A DNA stretch of 64,000 nucleotides from positions 1,736,001 to 1,800,000 of the forward strand of contig NC_009831.1 of the NCBI RefSeq assembly GCF_000018025.1, in the 5' to 3' direction. Positions 8,078 to 17,460 of this stretch are shown here, in pieces. Every line of letters begins with the position of its first letter. Positions within the stretch are counted from its first letter, which is position 1. The position numbers and the translations under genes are program-made. The notes below the pieces were generated by a model. That model saw only the letters and a list, made by a program, of their open reading frames with translations. It did not search any database and was not told the DNA's origin. This DNA is from Shewanella sediminis HAW-EB3. GTDB lineage: Bacteria; Pseudomonadota; Gammaproteobacteria; Enterobacterales; Shewanellaceae.

Positions 8078-8838
8078 TTCCCTTCGGCTTTGGCCGCGAG
8101 GCGTTCGGCCTTTGTACGCCAGTGTCGGGTGTTGTAGACAAACTCGGGCAATAACTTAGTCAGCCAGGCGACTAAACGCCACCGTTTAGTCACATAGACT
8201 TTTCGTTTCGCTCCCTGCATAGCCTTAATTATCTGCCTTGCAACTTCATCCGGCGGAGAGAGCCATAAACGGCTTTGCTGCATTGCGGCTTTGTCGAGCA
8301 GGCCCAGCTGAATATCAGTGATTGTGATAGGTAACTTTAACCGCTGAGCATGCATGCTCAAACCTTCCAGATAATTAGTCGCAAAGGCTTTTGACGCATG
8401 ATAAGCCACACTTGGACCACCACGCAGGCCGGCAATCGAGTTTACAGCGGCAAGTTGGCCGTAACCTTGCTCTCTGAATAAGCGAAAAGCAGTATTGCAG
8501 ACGGCCGCAAATCCTTGCACATTAACTGTGATGATATCTTGCTCAGGTCCCCAGGGAAGCTGTGGATCATAGCTGTTCAGACCGGTATTAACTAAGACGA
8601 GGTGAGCCCCGCCTAATTGTTGCCACACCTCTTCAAGAGTTGAGATAATGGCTTGAGTCTCTACAATTTGTAATGGAAACAGATGAACTTGGGTTGGAAG
8701 ACTGTCTGCAAACTCTTGAAGTGAATCAGGATCTTGCGCTAGTAACGCAAGTTCGACACCTTGATCGGCGAGTTGTTTTGCGATTTCTCGGCTCAGGAGT
8801 GAGCTAGCACCTACAATTATGGCGGTTGCTTGTGTCAT
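8071..8838 (-). CDS. Short-chain dehydrogenase/reductase with atypical glycine motif
   Basis: 255 residues of classical SDR type. The active site is intact: NSIAGLRGGPSVAYHASK supplies Ser, Tyr and Lys. The cofactor loop is unusual: where most family members read TGASSGIG, this one reads VGASSLLSREIA, with the second and third Gly replaced. The NNAG position also differs (VNTGLN). The C-terminus is basic (TKAERLAAKAEGKK) and preceded by a hydrophobic stretch (WRLVAWLTKLLPEFVY), similar to membrane-associated SDRs of lipid metabolism. Substrate unknown. It converges on ompW; the upstream region holds the MITE at 8907. Confidence 0.85.
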   Translation of the reverse strand: MTQATAIIVGASSLLSREIAKQLADQGVELALLAQDPDSLQEFADSLPTQVHLFPLQIVETQAIISTLEEVWQQLGGAHLVLVNTGLNSYDPQLPWGPEQDIITVNVQGFAAVCNTAFRLFREQGYGQLAAVNSIAGLRGGPSVAYHASKAFATNYLEGLSMHAQRLKLPITITDIQLGLLDKAAMQQSRLWLSPPDEVARQIIKAMQGAKRKVYVTKRWRLVAWLTKLLPEFVYNTRHWRTKAERLAAKAEGKK

Positions 8839-8906
8839 TAGGCTATTCGGCTTGAAATTGGTAGCTTATGATAGGGAGATATGGGGTTCAGGACAAGAGT
8901 TATAGT

Positions 8907-9173
8907 TTATACCAATCGGTATAAAAGTGTGATCGCTCAGCGAGAATTTAGCGCTTCTGAGGCAAGGCAACGAGTGAAGAGCATAGTTATTCTACGTTTA
9001 AGCGCGTTAACACAGCATCGGATGCGCTAAAACTCGCCTTTCTGGAGTATTTTTGGCTTCCTACTTCTGCGTTGAATGACTTCAGAAGGGATCACCATTC
9101 CCTCATCCATTCGCCTTGAATTAGTTTGCCAAAAAAACTCTGAGTAGATCACTTTCTTATACTGATTGGTATT
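8907..9173. mobile_element. MITE-like element with 16-bp terminal inverted repeats
   Basis: The left end ATACCAATCGGTATAA (8909-8924) and right end TTATACTGATTGGTAT (9158-9173) are inverted repeats differing at one base. The ~267-bp element has no ORF. TATAG occurs just outside both ends (8901-8905 and 9174-9178), a possible target duplication. It matches the general look of non-autonomous elements common in Shewanella and related marine genera. It lies in the 469-bp gap between the divergent SDR and YbaY-type genes. Confidence 0.75.
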
Positions 9174-9325
9174 ATAGCTGTCCCGTCTTGAGATAAATTG
9201 GGGACCATAGCTAAATTACAAAAGTGACACTTGAAGAGATCAAAAGTGAAGAAATTAAAAGTAACGATTTTTGATATGGACATGTAGACATCCAGAAGTC
9301 TTGATGTATGATAAGGAGTAAGAAT

Positions 9326-9727
9326 ATGCCAAAGTGGTTTAAGCGAGTGTTACCTTTAGTCGTAGCAGTCGGTGCATTAGCCGGTTGTGCAACACCCAAT
9401 GCGGGCGTAGAGATCCAGGGTGAGGTTTGGTACAAGGAGCGAATCGCTCTGCCACAAGATGCTATGTTAACGGTGGAACTTAAGGATGTATCACTGATGG
9501 ATGCACCGGCAATTGTGCTTGCGCAGATAGAGCGAAGCGATGTCAGTACGCCAGCGCCTTTTCATTTTTTGATAAACAGAGATCAGTTTGAGTCGGGCCA
9601 TACCTATGCCATCGGTGCCAAAATCACCCTCAATGACAAGCTGTTATTCATCAATACTCAAGCATATAACATAGATTTAGGTTCCAGTGAGCCTATGTCA
9701 GTGTTGGTACAGAAGGTCGGTCGCTAA
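9326..9727 (+). CDS. YbaY-family lipoprotein (second paralogue)
   Basis: 133 residues from the chosen ATG, which follows AAGGAG by 7 nt; an in-frame ATG at 9308 lacks such a site. The signal peptide ends in the lipobox GALAGC. The mature part follows the same order as the protein at 5906: WYKERIALPQDAMLTVEL, then DAPAIVLAQIERSD, then PAPFHFLINRDQF, typical of YbaY-type beta-sandwich lipoproteins. Function unknown. metA lies 83 bp downstream on the same strand. Confidence 0.8.
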   Translation: MPKWFKRVLPLVVAVGALAGCATPNAGVEIQGEVWYKERIALPQDAMLTVELKDVSLMDAPAIVLAQIERSDVSTPAPFHFLINRDQFESGHTYAIGAKITLNDKLLFINTQAYNIDLGSSEPMSVLVQKVGR

Positions 9728-9810
9728 GCATTATTGATACAAACATGCTGCGCCGGTCCCTCTGTCTGACACATTTATTTTAATGATATAGATAATGGAA
9801 GAGGCGCGGT

Positions 9811-10755
9811 ATGCCGGTTAAAATTCCCGATGATCTGCCTGCAGCAGAGATCTTAGAGTCAGAAAATATCTTCGTTATGTCTGAGACTCGGGCTGCAAAT
9901 CAAGATATTCGTCCGATGAAAGTGCTAATTCTGAACTTGATGCCGAATAAAATTGAGACCGAAACGCAACTTTTGCGTTTATTGGGTAATACTCCCCTGC
10001 AGGTCGATGTGGATCTGCTCAGAATTCACGATAAAGAGTCCAGACACACCTCAATCGATCACATGAATAACTTTTATCGTGATTTCGAAGCCGTGCGTCA
10101 TAAAAACTATGATGGCTTGATAATCACCGGCGCACCCTTGGGTCAGGTTGAATTTGAAGATGTAAGCTATTGGGATCACATTCGTGAAATTATCGATTGG
10201 TCACAGCAACATGTCACCTCCGTGCTTTTTTTATGCTGGGCGGCCCACGCAGCTCTGTTTCATCTCTACGGACTGAACAGAAAGCTACTTAAGGAAAAAC
10301 GCTCCGGGGTATTTCTGCATAAGCGTACTCACCGACATGTTCCTTTGCTACGCGGATTCGATGATGAGTTCCTGGCCCCGCATTCACGTTTTGCTGAAAT
10401 GGATGTCCAACTTTTAAAAGCGCATCCGGCACTGCAGGTGTTAACTGAATCCGATGAGGCTGGCGCCTATATGGTGCTCAGTACGAATAATCGTAACCTG
10501 TTTGTTATGGGGCACCCGGAGTACCAGAAATCGACACTGAAAGATGAGTATTTCCGCGATCTGGGTGCAGGGTTACAACCTGAGATCCCGCAAAACTATT
10601 TCAGGCACAATGATCCGGGCCAAGACCCCGTTGCTCGCTGGTATGGTCATGGCAGCCTGTTGATCAGCAATTGGCTTAACTATTATGTTTACCAGTTAAC
10701 CCCCTATAACCTGGATGATATGAGTGGCATCACCCCTTGGGAAAATGAGGTTTAA
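9811..10755 (+). CDS. metA: Homoserine O-succinyltransferase
   Basis: 314 residues, full length. MetA transfers a succinyl group from succinyl-CoA to homoserine, the first committed step of methionine synthesis, in the cytoplasm. The nucleophile Cys142 lies in [16 protein letters not shown], at the same number as in E. coli. GHPEY supplies the His and Glu of the triad, and [11 protein letters not shown] is also conserved. Members of this family may use acetyl- or succinyl-CoA; which is used cannot be read with certainty here. I see no riboswitch upstream. It ends before the heptad array at 10771. Confidence 0.95.
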   Translation: MPVKIPDDLPAAEILESENIFVMSETRAANQDIRPMKVLILNLMPNKIETETQLLRLLGNTPLQVDVDLLRIHDKESRHTSIDHMNNFYRDFEAVRHKNYDGLIITGAPLGQVEFEDVSYWDHIREIIDWSQQHVTSVLFLCWAAHAALFHLYGLNRKLLKEKRSGVFLHKRTHRHVPLLRGFDDEFLAPHSRFAEMDVQLLKAHPALQVLTESDEAGAYMVLSTNNRNLFVMGHPEYQKSTLKDEYFRDLGAGLQPEIPQNYFRHNDPGQDPVARWYGHGSLLISNWLNYYVYQLTPYNLDDMSGITPWENEV

Positions 10756-10770
10756 TCGGGTGATGAGCTT

Positions 10771-10833
10771 CGAGGTTCTAGGCACGAGGTTCTAGATCCT
10801 CGCCCCTCGCTTCTAAAACCTCGTACCTCGAAG
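10771..10833. repeat. Nine-unit heptanucleotide array with CTAG/CTCG cores
   Basis: From 10771, every seventh base begins one of CGAG, CTAG, CGAG, CTAG, CTCG, CTCG, CTAA, CTCG, CTCG. The period is kept over 63 bp although the other three bases of each unit vary. Because CGAG is the complement of CTCG, the array also folds back on itself (ACGAGGTT against AACCTCGT) and could act as a terminator for metA, which ends 15 nt earlier. Confidence 0.75.
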
Positions 10834-10941
10834 CTTTCTCAGCATTATATTCTCTCCTTAACACCTGAATACCGAATCTGTAAATCCTGAGTGACATCTC
10901 CACCTCATACTTTGGTAGAAGTTTGACCAGCTAACACTTGC

Positions 10942-10957
10942 TTTACGTTCGCGTAAA
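10942..10957. promoter_or_regulatory. LiuR-like palindromic operator of the ivd operon
   Basis: TTTACG-TTCG-CGTAAA is a perfect 6-bp inverted repeat about 106 bp upstream of the thiolase start. It resembles, from memory, the TTTACG/CGTAAA-type sites of the MerR-family regulator LiuR, which controls branched-chain amino acid catabolism in Shewanella and relatives. Assignment to LiuR rests on motif and operon content only. Confidence 0.6.
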
Positions 10958-10973
10958 CGTCACAGTGATATTA

Positions 10974-10989
10974 ATTGAGCAAGATCACA
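10974..10989. promoter_or_regulatory. Possible CRP-type site upstream of the ivd operon
   Basis: ATTGAGCAAGATCACA has a perfect right half (TCACA) and a 3/5 left half of the CRP consensus TGTGA-N6-TCACA. CRP control of a catabolic operon would be sensible. The match is imperfect and also partly FNR-like. Confidence 0.35.
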
Positions 10990-11062
10990 CTTACTATTTG
11001 TTTTTAGATGTTGGTGATAACAGGTTATTTACCGACAGGGCTAATCCATTACCGGAGTAGAT

Positions 11063-12253
11063 ATGAGTACAGAGCAGTCAAACCCAGATATCGTAATCGT
11101 TGCCGCTAAACGTACCCCTATGGGTGGATTTCAAGGGGCATTGTCGAGCGTGGCTTCACCGAAGTTGGCCGCGACGGCCATCAAGGGGCTAATGGATCAG
11201 ACCGGATTGCCTGAAGAGCAGCTCGATGAAGTGTTGATGGGGTGTGTACTGCCTGCGGGACTGGGTCAAGCTCCGGCTCGTCAAGCGACATTAGGCGCTG
11301 GACTCCCTCTGTCTGTTGGTGCGACAACGGTGAATAAAGTCTGTGGCTCGGGTATGAAGACCGTTATGTTGGCTCATGATCTGATTAAAGCTGGCAGTGC
11401 CTCAGTCGTTGTTGCCGGTGGCATGGAGAGTATGAGCCAGGCGCCATACCTACTCGATAAAGCCCGTGGTGGAATGCGTATGGGGCACGGTAAGGTGATG
11501 GACCATATGTTCCTTGATGGCCTCGAAGATGCCTATACCGGTGGTGCCATGGGCACATTTGCTCAAGAGACGGCCGATGATTTCAACTTGACCCGAGAGC
11601 AGATGGATACATTTGCGCTGAGCTCACTCGAAAAAGCCAATGCCGCGATTGAAAGCGGTGCCTTTAAAGAGGAGATAACCCCGGTGACGGTTTCCAGTCG
11701 TCGCGGCGATACCCTTGTCGATACCGATGAGCAGCCGGGCAATGCACGTCCGGATAAGATCCCAAGCTTACGCCCGGCCTTTGCTAAAGATGGCACCATC
11801 ACGGCGGCGAACTCAAGCTCTATCTCAGATGGCGCAGCTGCCTTGATGTTGATGACGGCTGAGCAGGCTAATTCAATGGGATTACCTGTGCTCGCCACCA
11901 TCAAGGGGCATACCACTCATGCACAGGAGCCATCGATGTTTACGACAGCCCCAGTCGGTGCCATGAATAAGCTGCTCGATAAGGTGAACTGGAGCAAGGA
12001 TGATGTGGATCTGTTTGAGATCAACGAAGCCTTTGCCATGGTGACCATGCTGGCTATCTCTGAGCTATCGCTCGATGAATCGAAGGTAAACGTCAACGGT
12101 GGCGCGTGTGCGCTTGGTCATCCTATCGGCTGCTCCGGCGCGCGATTATTAGTGACGTTAATCCATGCCCTTAAGGCGCGTGGCCTTAAGCGAGGCGTCG
12201 CCTCCTTGTGTATCGGTGGTGGCGAGGCGACGGCGATGGCCATCGAAGTCTAG
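11063..12253 (+). CDS. ivdA: Acetyl-CoA acetyltransferase of the ivd operon
   Basis: A 396-residue thiolase. The N-terminal active-site segment is VNKVCGSGMKTVM, whose Cys carries the acyl group. The C-terminal signature GGACALGHPIGCSGAR carries the second Cys and the His of GHP. It cleaves acetoacetyl-CoA or 2-methylacetoacetyl-CoA at the end of leucine/isoleucine breakdown. It is the first of seven genes on one strand with matching pathway roles. The name ivdA follows the operon naming I recall for Shewanella. The upstream LiuR-like palindrome suggests induction by branched-chain acyl intermediates. Confidence 0.9.
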   Translation: MSTEQSNPDIVIVAAKRTPMGGFQGALSSVASPKLAATAIKGLMDQTGLPEEQLDEVLMGCVLPAGLGQAPARQATLGAGLPLSVGATTVNKVCGSGMKTVMLAHDLIKAGSASVVVAGGMESMSQAPYLLDKARGGMRMGHGKVMDHMFLDGLEDAYTGGAMGTFAQETADDFNLTREQMDTFALSSLEKANAAIESGAFKEEITPVTVSSRRGDTLVDTDEQPGNARPDKIPSLRPAFAKDGTITAANSSSISDGAAALMLMTAEQANSMGLPVLATIKGHTTHAQEPSMFTTAPVGAMNKLLDKVNWSKDDVDLFEINEAFAMVTMLAISELSLDESKVNVNGGACALGHPIGCSGARLLVTLIHALKARGLKRGVASLCIGGGEATAMAIEV

Positions 12254-12424
12254 TTCTATCTATTTATTCTATCGCGGGTAACTGTCGCAAGAAAATAAGA
12301 GATGTGAGTTAAGAAGTAGTCACTTACATGTAGCAATCAACAAGACAAGATGACCGACTTTTGTGTGTAAAAACAATAATAATGCCGCAAAATTCGGTTC
12401 GAACCGATCTTAATGGGAAGCAAT

Positions 12425-13930
12425 ATGACAACTCAAGTTAAGCATTATATCGACGGCCAATTTATTCTGGGCCAGGGAGAGCAACAGATTTCGGTAACGA
12501 ACCCTGCAAACAACGAGCAGATAGCGGTGATCAATAGTGCTACCGTCGAAGAGGTGGAAACCGCCGTTGCCAGTGCCAAGGTAGCATTTAAAAGCTGGAA
12601 AGAGGTGCCTGTATCTGAACGTGCACGTGTGATGTTTAACTATCAGCATCTTCTTAAAGCGCACCATGATGAGCTTGCGACGATCTTAGCCCAGGAGACG
12701 GGCAAGACGTTTGATGATGCCAAAGGTGATGTGTGGCGCGGTATAGAAGTGGCTGAGCATGCTTGTAATATAGCGACCCTAATGATGGGAGAAACCGTCG
12801 AGAACGTCGCTCGCAGTATCGATACCTACAGCTATACCCAGCCTCTTGGTGTTTGCGCCGGTATTACGCCGTTTAACTTCCCTGCCATGATCCCGTTATG
12901 GATGTTCCCCCTCGCCATTGCATGCGGTAACACCTTCGTACTTAAGCCATCGGAACAAGATCCAATGACGCCACAACGTCTTGTCGAACTGTTCGAAGAG
13001 GCGGGTGCACCTAAGGGCGTACTGCAACTGGTTCATGGTGATAAGGTTGCCGTGGATGTGCTTCTTAATCATAAAGATATCAAAGCCATCTCATTTGTGG
13101 GATCTGTCGGTGTGGGCCAATACATCTATAAGACGGGTACCGATAATTTAAAGCGCGTCCAGGCCTTTGCCGGGGCAAAAAACCACTGCGTCATCATGCC
13201 AGATGCCAATAAGCAGCAAGTGATAAATAACTTGGTCGGCGCCTCTGTCGGTGCGGCGGGTCAACGCTGTATGGCGTTGTCGGTTGCCGTGTTTGTTGGC
13301 GCTGCTAAAGAGTGGGTTCCTGAGTTGAAAGCGGCGCTGGCTAAGGTTAAGCCCGGGCTTTGGGACGATAAAAATGCGGGTTATGGACCCGTGATAAGCC
13401 CCGCGGCTAAGGCGCGCGTGCTATCTCTCATCGAGCAGGGGAAAAACGAGGGCGCCGAGTGTCTGCTCGATGGCTCAGAGTTTACCGTATCCGGCTATGA
13501 GACAGGTAACTGGATTGGCCCGACTATGTTCACCAAGGTGACTACCGAGATGAGCATCTATAAAGAGGAGATCTTCGGTCCTGTGCTGTGTTGCATGGAA
13601 GCCGATTCATTAGAGGAAGCTATCGACATCGTCAACGATAGCCCTTACGGCAACGGCACCTCTATCTTTACCGCCAGCGGTGCGGCTGCCCGTAAGTACC
13701 AACACGAAATCGAGGTGGGACAGGTGGGTATTAATGTCCCCATTCCGGTACCTCTGCCATTTTTCTCTTTCACCGGATGGAAGGGAAGCTTCTATGGCGA
13801 CCAACACGCTTATGGTAAGCAAGCCGTTCGCTTCTACACCGAAACGAAAACCATCACCTCTCGTTGGTTCGAGTCGCAGATCTCGGAAGCCGAACACGCA
13901 GCGCCAAATATGACTATCGCGCTTAAATAA
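12425..13930 (+). CDS. mmsA: Methylmalonate-semialdehyde dehydrogenase (CoA-acylating)
   Basis: 501 residues of the aldehyde dehydrogenase superfamily. The catalytic Cys282 sits in [12 protein letters not shown], typical of Mms[26 protein letters not shown] and [19 protein letters not shown] are further family marks. The enzyme converts methylmalonate semialdehyde to propionyl-CoA using NAD+ and CoA, the last step of valine degradation. ATG at 12425 is chosen because GGGAAG precedes it closely; an in-frame ATG 12 nt upstream has no such site. Called ivdB in the Shewanella operon nomenclature I recall. Confidence 0.93.
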   Translation: MTTQVKHYIDGQFILGQGEQQISVTNPANNEQIAVINSATVEEVETAVASAKVAFKSWKEVPVSERARVMFNYQHLLKAHHDELATILAQETGKTFDDAKGDVWRGIEVAEHACNIATLMMGETVENVARSIDTYSYTQPLGVCAGITPFNFPAMIPLWMFPLAIACGNTFVLKPSEQDPMTPQRLVELFEEAGAPKGVLQLVHGDKVAVDVLLNHKDIKAISFVGSVGVGQYIYKTGTDNLKRVQAFAGAKNHCVIMPDANKQQVINNLVGASVGAAGQRCMALSVAVFVGAAKEWVPELKAALAKVKPGLWDDKNAGYGPVISPAAKARVLSLIEQGKNEGAECLLDGSEFTVSGYETGNWIGPTMFTKVTTEMSIYKEEIFGPVLCCMEADSLEEAIDIVNDSPYGNGTSIFTASGAAARKYQHEIEVGQVGINVPIPVPLPFFSFTGWKGSFYGDQHAYGKQAVRFYTETKTITSRWFESQISEAEHAAPNMTIALK

Positions 13931-13950
13931 GCCGGTATAGAAAGTAACCC

Positions 13951-13981
13951 GCTGTCTATGAGGTTCAGCCCCATAGGCAGC
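13951..13981 (+). other. Hairpin between mmsA and the acyl-CoA dehydrogenase gene
   Basis: An imperfect 13-bp stem (GCTGTCTATGAGG with CCCCATAGGCAGC; one wobble, one mismatch) and a 5-nt loop, with no T run after it. It lies in the 217-bp intra-operon gap and could mark an mRNA processing or attenuation point rather than a terminator. Confidence 0.5.
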
Positions 13982-14147
13982 AGGATTTAGGCCCGTTTTA
14001 TTCACATAATTAACGCAAGGCACAATAAAAAAAGAGCAGTTCGTCGCCGCTATGAACGACAACCAGCTGAACGATTTAACTTACTATTGGTTCATCGACC
14101 AGCTCTACAGCTAGCTCAATAAAGAATGTGCCGAAGGAGACCTACAG

Positions 14148-15305
14148 ATGGATTTCAATCTGAATGAAGACCAACGTCAGTTTGCCAATCTTGCCCATCA
14201 ATTTTCCCAAGAGGAGTTAGCCCCTTTCGCTTCTAAATGGGATGAGGAACATCACTTCCCTAAAGATGTGATTCAGCGTGCCGGCGAGCTCGGTTTTTGC
14301 TCTCTATACTCACCGGAAAGTGAGGGAGGCATGGGCCTGTCCAGACTCGACTCCTCTATCATTTTTGAGCAACTTTCCATGGGGTGCACCGCAACCACCG
14401 CCATGCTGACCATTCACAATATGGCGACCTGGATGGTCACCAGTTTTGGCTCACAAACATTAAGAGATGCGTGGTCCGAGTCTCTCACCACAGGGCAGAA
14501 GCTGGCTTCTTACTGTTTAACAGAGGCTGGGGCGGGAAGTGATGCGGCATCTTTGAAGACTAAAGCGGTGAGAGATGGCGATGAGTATGTGATCTCCGGC
14601 GCTAAAATGTTTATTTCGGGTGCAGGCGCCACCGAACTCTTGGTTGTCATGTGCAGAACCGGAGAGGCGGGACCAAAAGGGATTTCGGCTATCGTAGTAC
14701 CGGCCGACGCAGCGGGGATCACCTATGGTAAGGCAGAAGATAAGATGGGCTGGAATGCTCAACCTACCCGTGAGATCACCTTCGATAAAGTACGTGTACC
14801 AGTCTCAAACCTACTGGGCGAAGAGGGGCAAGGTTTTACCTTTGCCATGAAGGGACTCGATGGGGGGCGCATTAATATCGCGACCTGTTCAATCGGTACG
14901 GCACAGGCCGCACTCGAACGTGCGACGCAATATATGAATGAGCGTAAGCAGTTTGGTAAACCTATTGCCGCATTTCAGGCGCTTCAATTTAAATTAGCCG
15001 ATATGGCCACCGAACTGGTGGCTGCAAGGCAACTGGTACGCCTGGCTGCATTTAAGCTCGATGAAAAAGATCCCGAGGCAACCGCCTACTGCGCGATGGC
15101 AAAACGCTTTGCCACCGATATCGGTTTTCAGGTGTGTGATGCGGCGCTTCAGCTTCATGGCGGTTACGGCTATATCCGTGAATACCCCTTAGAGCGGCAT
15201 GTACGTGATGTGCGTGTACACCAGATCTTAGAGGGCACGAACGAGATCATGCGTTTGATCATTGCCCGTCGTCTATTGAATGAAAACGCAGGACAGATCC
15301 TCTGA
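14148..15305 (+). CDS. ivdC: Acyl-CoA dehydrogenase, probably isobutyryl/2-methylbutyryl-CoA
   Basis: A 385-residue flavoprotein of the acyl-CoA dehydrogenase family. Visible signatures are CLTEAGAGSDAASLKTKA (flavin and substrate region) and the C-terminal QLHGGYGYIREYPLERHVRDVR followed by LEGTNEIMR, whose Glu is the usual catalytic base in short-chain members. It introduces the alpha-beta double bond in branched short-chain acyl-CoAs and passes electrons to ETF. Position between mmsA and two crotonase-fold genes points to valine/isoleucine substrates. The ATG follows AAGGAG at good spacing. Confidence 0.9.
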   Translation: MDFNLNEDQRQFANLAHQFSQEELAPFASKWDEEHHFPKDVIQRAGELGFCSLYSPESEGGMGLSRLDSSIIFEQLSMGCTATTAMLTIHNMATWMVTSFGSQTLRDAWSESLTTGQKLASYCLTEAGAGSDAASLKTKAVRDGDEYVISGAKMFISGAGATELLVVMCRTGEAGPKGISAIVVPADAAGITYGKAEDKMGWNAQPTREITFDKVRVPVSNLLGEEGQGFTFAMKGLDGGRINIATCSIGTAQAALERATQYMNERKQFGKPIAAFQALQFKLADMATELVAARQLVRLAAFKLDEKDPEATAYCAMAKRFATDIGFQVCDAALQLHGGYGYIREYPLERHVRDVRVHQILEGTNEIMRLIIARRLLNENAGQIL

Positions 15306-15446
15306 TAGATCTACTACGTATCTCTATTGAACCCACTGTGTGGTGTTTGTTTTCAAGCTCTTGAATTTTAATGGTAAACCTTGTTGGAAGTCGAGAAGGT
15401 TAATGGTTCAAAGCAAAGAAGATTAATCGTTGAAAGGAAGCGTTTT

Positions 15447-16220
15447 ATGACAGGAATAATTGAACGTATTGAAGGCCATACCGCCATTCTCACCATGAGT
15501 AATCCGCCGGCCAATACCTGGACAGGCGAAAGCCTGCAAGCCCTTAAAGAAAAGGTGCTTGAGCTTAACGAAAACAGGGATATCTATGCTTTGGTTATCA
15601 CCGGGGAGGGGGAGAAGTTCTTCTCTGCCGGCGCCGACCTTAAGCTCTTTGCCGACGGCGATAAAGGCGTTGCCGCTTCGATGTCTAAACATTTCGGTGA
15701 AGCGTTCGAAGCCTTGAGCCAATTTCGTGGTGTTTCGATTGCGGCGATAAATGGTTATGCCATGGGGGGCGGACTGGAGGTGGCGCTGGCTTGTGATATT
15801 CGTATTGCAGAGGTTCAGGCTGTGATGGCACTGCCGGAAGCGTCGGTGGGATTACTGCCGTGCGCCGGTGGCACTCAAAACTTAGTTGCATTGGTTGGCG
15901 AAGGCTGGGCAAAGCGCATGATTTTATGCGGTGAGCGACTGAAAGCCGATAAGGCCGAGTCTCTTGGCTTGGTTGAAGAGGTGGTTGAAACTGGTGAGTC
16001 TCTGGATGCGGCGATTGCACTGGCCGCAAGAGTCGCCAATCAGAGCCCAAGCAGTGTAGCCGTGTGTAAACAACTTATACAGGCTGGCCGAACGATGCCC
16101 CGAAGTTTGGCATTACCCCTGGAGCGAGAGCTGTTTGTCGGTTTGTTCGATACCGAAGATCAGGCTGAAGGCGTCAATGCCTTCCTGGATAAGCGCAAAG
16201 CCAACTGGAAAAATTGCTGA
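15447..16220 (+). CDS. ivdD: Enoyl-CoA hydratase of the ivd operon
   Basis: 257 residues of the crotonase fold from the chosen ATG, which follows GGAAG by 6 nt; the frame stays open upstream to 15381 but without a better site. ITGEGEKFFSAGADLKLF gives the first oxyanion-hole segment, and YAMGGGLEVALACDIRIAE the second. MALPEASVGLLPCAGGTQNLV carries the Glu expected for hydration. It would hydrate methacrylyl-CoA or tiglyl-CoA in valine/isoleucine breakdown. Its TGA overlaps the next ATG by one base, so translation is probably coupled. Confidence 0.88.
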   Translation: MTGIIERIEGHTAILTMSNPPANTWTGESLQALKEKVLELNENRDIYALVITGEGEKFFSAGADLKLFADGDKGVAASMSKHFGEAFEALSQFRGVSIAAINGYAMGGGLEVALACDIRIAEVQAVMALPEASVGLLPCAGGTQNLVALVGEGWAKRMILCGERLKADKAESLGLVEEVVETGESLDAAIALAARVANQSPSSVAVCKQLIQAGRTMPRSLALPLERELFVGLFDTEDQAEGVNAFLDKRKANWKNC

Positions 16221-17380
16221 TGACAACTCATAAAAATGCAGATGCTGAATTGGTTGCCCAGAGTGATAACAGCGTGGTGTTTCAGACCTTAGGCACCGCA
16301 TCGGGTAAGCAGATAGGTGTCGTGACTCTGAATGTTGAAAAGGCGCTCAACTCGCTTAATCTCACCATGGTTAACGCCATGACCAAACAGTTGCTACAGT
16401 GGCAGAATGATGACGGAATCGCCATGGTGATGCTCGATGGTGCGGGCGAGAAGGCCTTTTGCGCCGGCGGAGATGTCAGGGCTATCTATCATGCATCGAT
16501 CGAGTCGCCCGGTGAGGTGACCGAGCAGGCCGAGACATTTTTTGAGCGAGAATATCGTCTCGATTATCTACTGCATACCTTAGGCAAGCCGGTCATGGTG
16601 TGGGGTGACGGGATTGTCATGGGGGGCGGTCTCGGCCTGATGGCAGGGGCGAGTCACAGGGTTTTGACTGAGCGTTCACGTATCGCCATGCCTGAGGTGA
16701 CCATCGGCCTGTATCCAGATGTCGGTGGTAGCTATTTTCTCAACCGAATGCCGGGTAAAACCGGGCTGTTTCTCGGATTAACCGCCTACAATATGAATGC
16801 CGGTGATGCAAAATATGTCGGGGTGGGTAATCACTATCTCAATAGTGATAGTAAGGAGCCACTACTCGATCACTTAGCCACCCTGAGTTGGGGTGATGAT
16901 TGTAAGTTAAATCATCGCTTGTTAACTGAGCAGCTCAATGCCATGGAGCAAGAGGCCGCTGTGCCATTGCCCCAAGGGCAGTTAGAGGCGAAGCAAACAG
17001 AGATAGATGAGTTGATGACAGGCTCTCTGACTGAGATCGTCGAGCGGGTTTCAAGTGTCGATTGTCATGACTCCTGGCTCGAGCGTCCGCTGAAGACGCT
17101 GCTCTCGGGTAGCCCGCTCAGTTGGCATCTCATCTATCGTCAAGCCCTGCTTGGCACATCGCTCAGTCTGGCAGAGGTATTTAAATTTGAGCTAGGTTGC
17201 AGTGTGAATTGCTGCGCTATCGGGGATTTCAGTGAAGGGGTCAGGGCGCTGTTGATTGACAAGGACAGACAGCCTAAATGGCGTTATCGAGAGGTTTCGG
17301 CAGTACCAAAAGACTTGATAGAGCAATTAATCACGTCTCCATGGGCAGATACGGAGCATCCATTAAAGAGCATGGTTTAA
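16220..17380 (+). CDS. ivdE: 3-hydroxyisobutyryl-CoA hydrolase
   Basis: 386 residues from the ATG overlapping the preceding TGA. The protein has the crotonase fold with the extended C-terminus typical of 3-hydroxyisobutyryl-CoA hydrolases (usual length 350-390). Key segments are LDGAGEKAFCAGGDVRAIY, GDGIVMGGGLGLMAGASHRV and MPEVTIGLYPDVGGSYFLNR, where Glu and Asp match the catalytic pair of this subfamily. It releases free 3-hydroxyisobutyrate, the substrate of the next gene's enzyme, so the pair forms consecutive valine-degradation steps. Confidence 0.9.
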   Translation: MTTHKNADAELVAQSDNSVVFQTLGTASGKQIGVVTLNVEKALNSLNLTMVNAMTKQLLQWQNDDGIAMVMLDGAGEKAFCAGGDVRAIYHASIESPGEVTEQAETFFEREYRLDYLLHTLGKPVMVWGDGIVMGGGLGLMAGASHRVLTERSRIAMPEVTIGLYPDVGGSYFLNRMPGKTGLFLGLTAYNMNAGDAKYVGVGNHYLNSDSKEPLLDHLATLSWGDDCKLNHRLLTEQLNAMEQEAAVPLPQGQLEAKQTEIDELMTGSLTEIVERVSSVDCHDSWLERPLKTLLSGSPLSWHLIYRQALLGTSLSLAEVFKFELGCSVNCCAIGDFSEGVRALLIDKDRQPKWRYREVSAVPKDLIEQLITSPWADTEHPLKSMV

Positions 17381-17385
17381 AACAA

Positions 17386-17460
17386 GTGTCTTAAAAGGAA
17401 TGTTTTAAAAAGAGTGCTTTAAAAGGATTGATTTACAGAGGGTGTCTTAAAAGGAATGTT
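17386..17460 (+). repeat. Repeats after ivdE: a 19-mer duplicated with a degenerate middle copy
   Basis: GTGTCTTAAAAGGAATGTT occurs identically at 17386-17404 and 17442-17460, starting 5 nt after the ivdE stop. Between them is a related GTGCTTTAAAAGGATTGAT. The block fills much of the 172-bp gap before mmsB and ends about 90 bp before its start. Confidence 0.85.

Noticed and set aside
9728..9810. SAM or other methionine riboswitch before metA
   Set aside because: The gap is only 83 bp and shows no structured aptamer that I can recognise.
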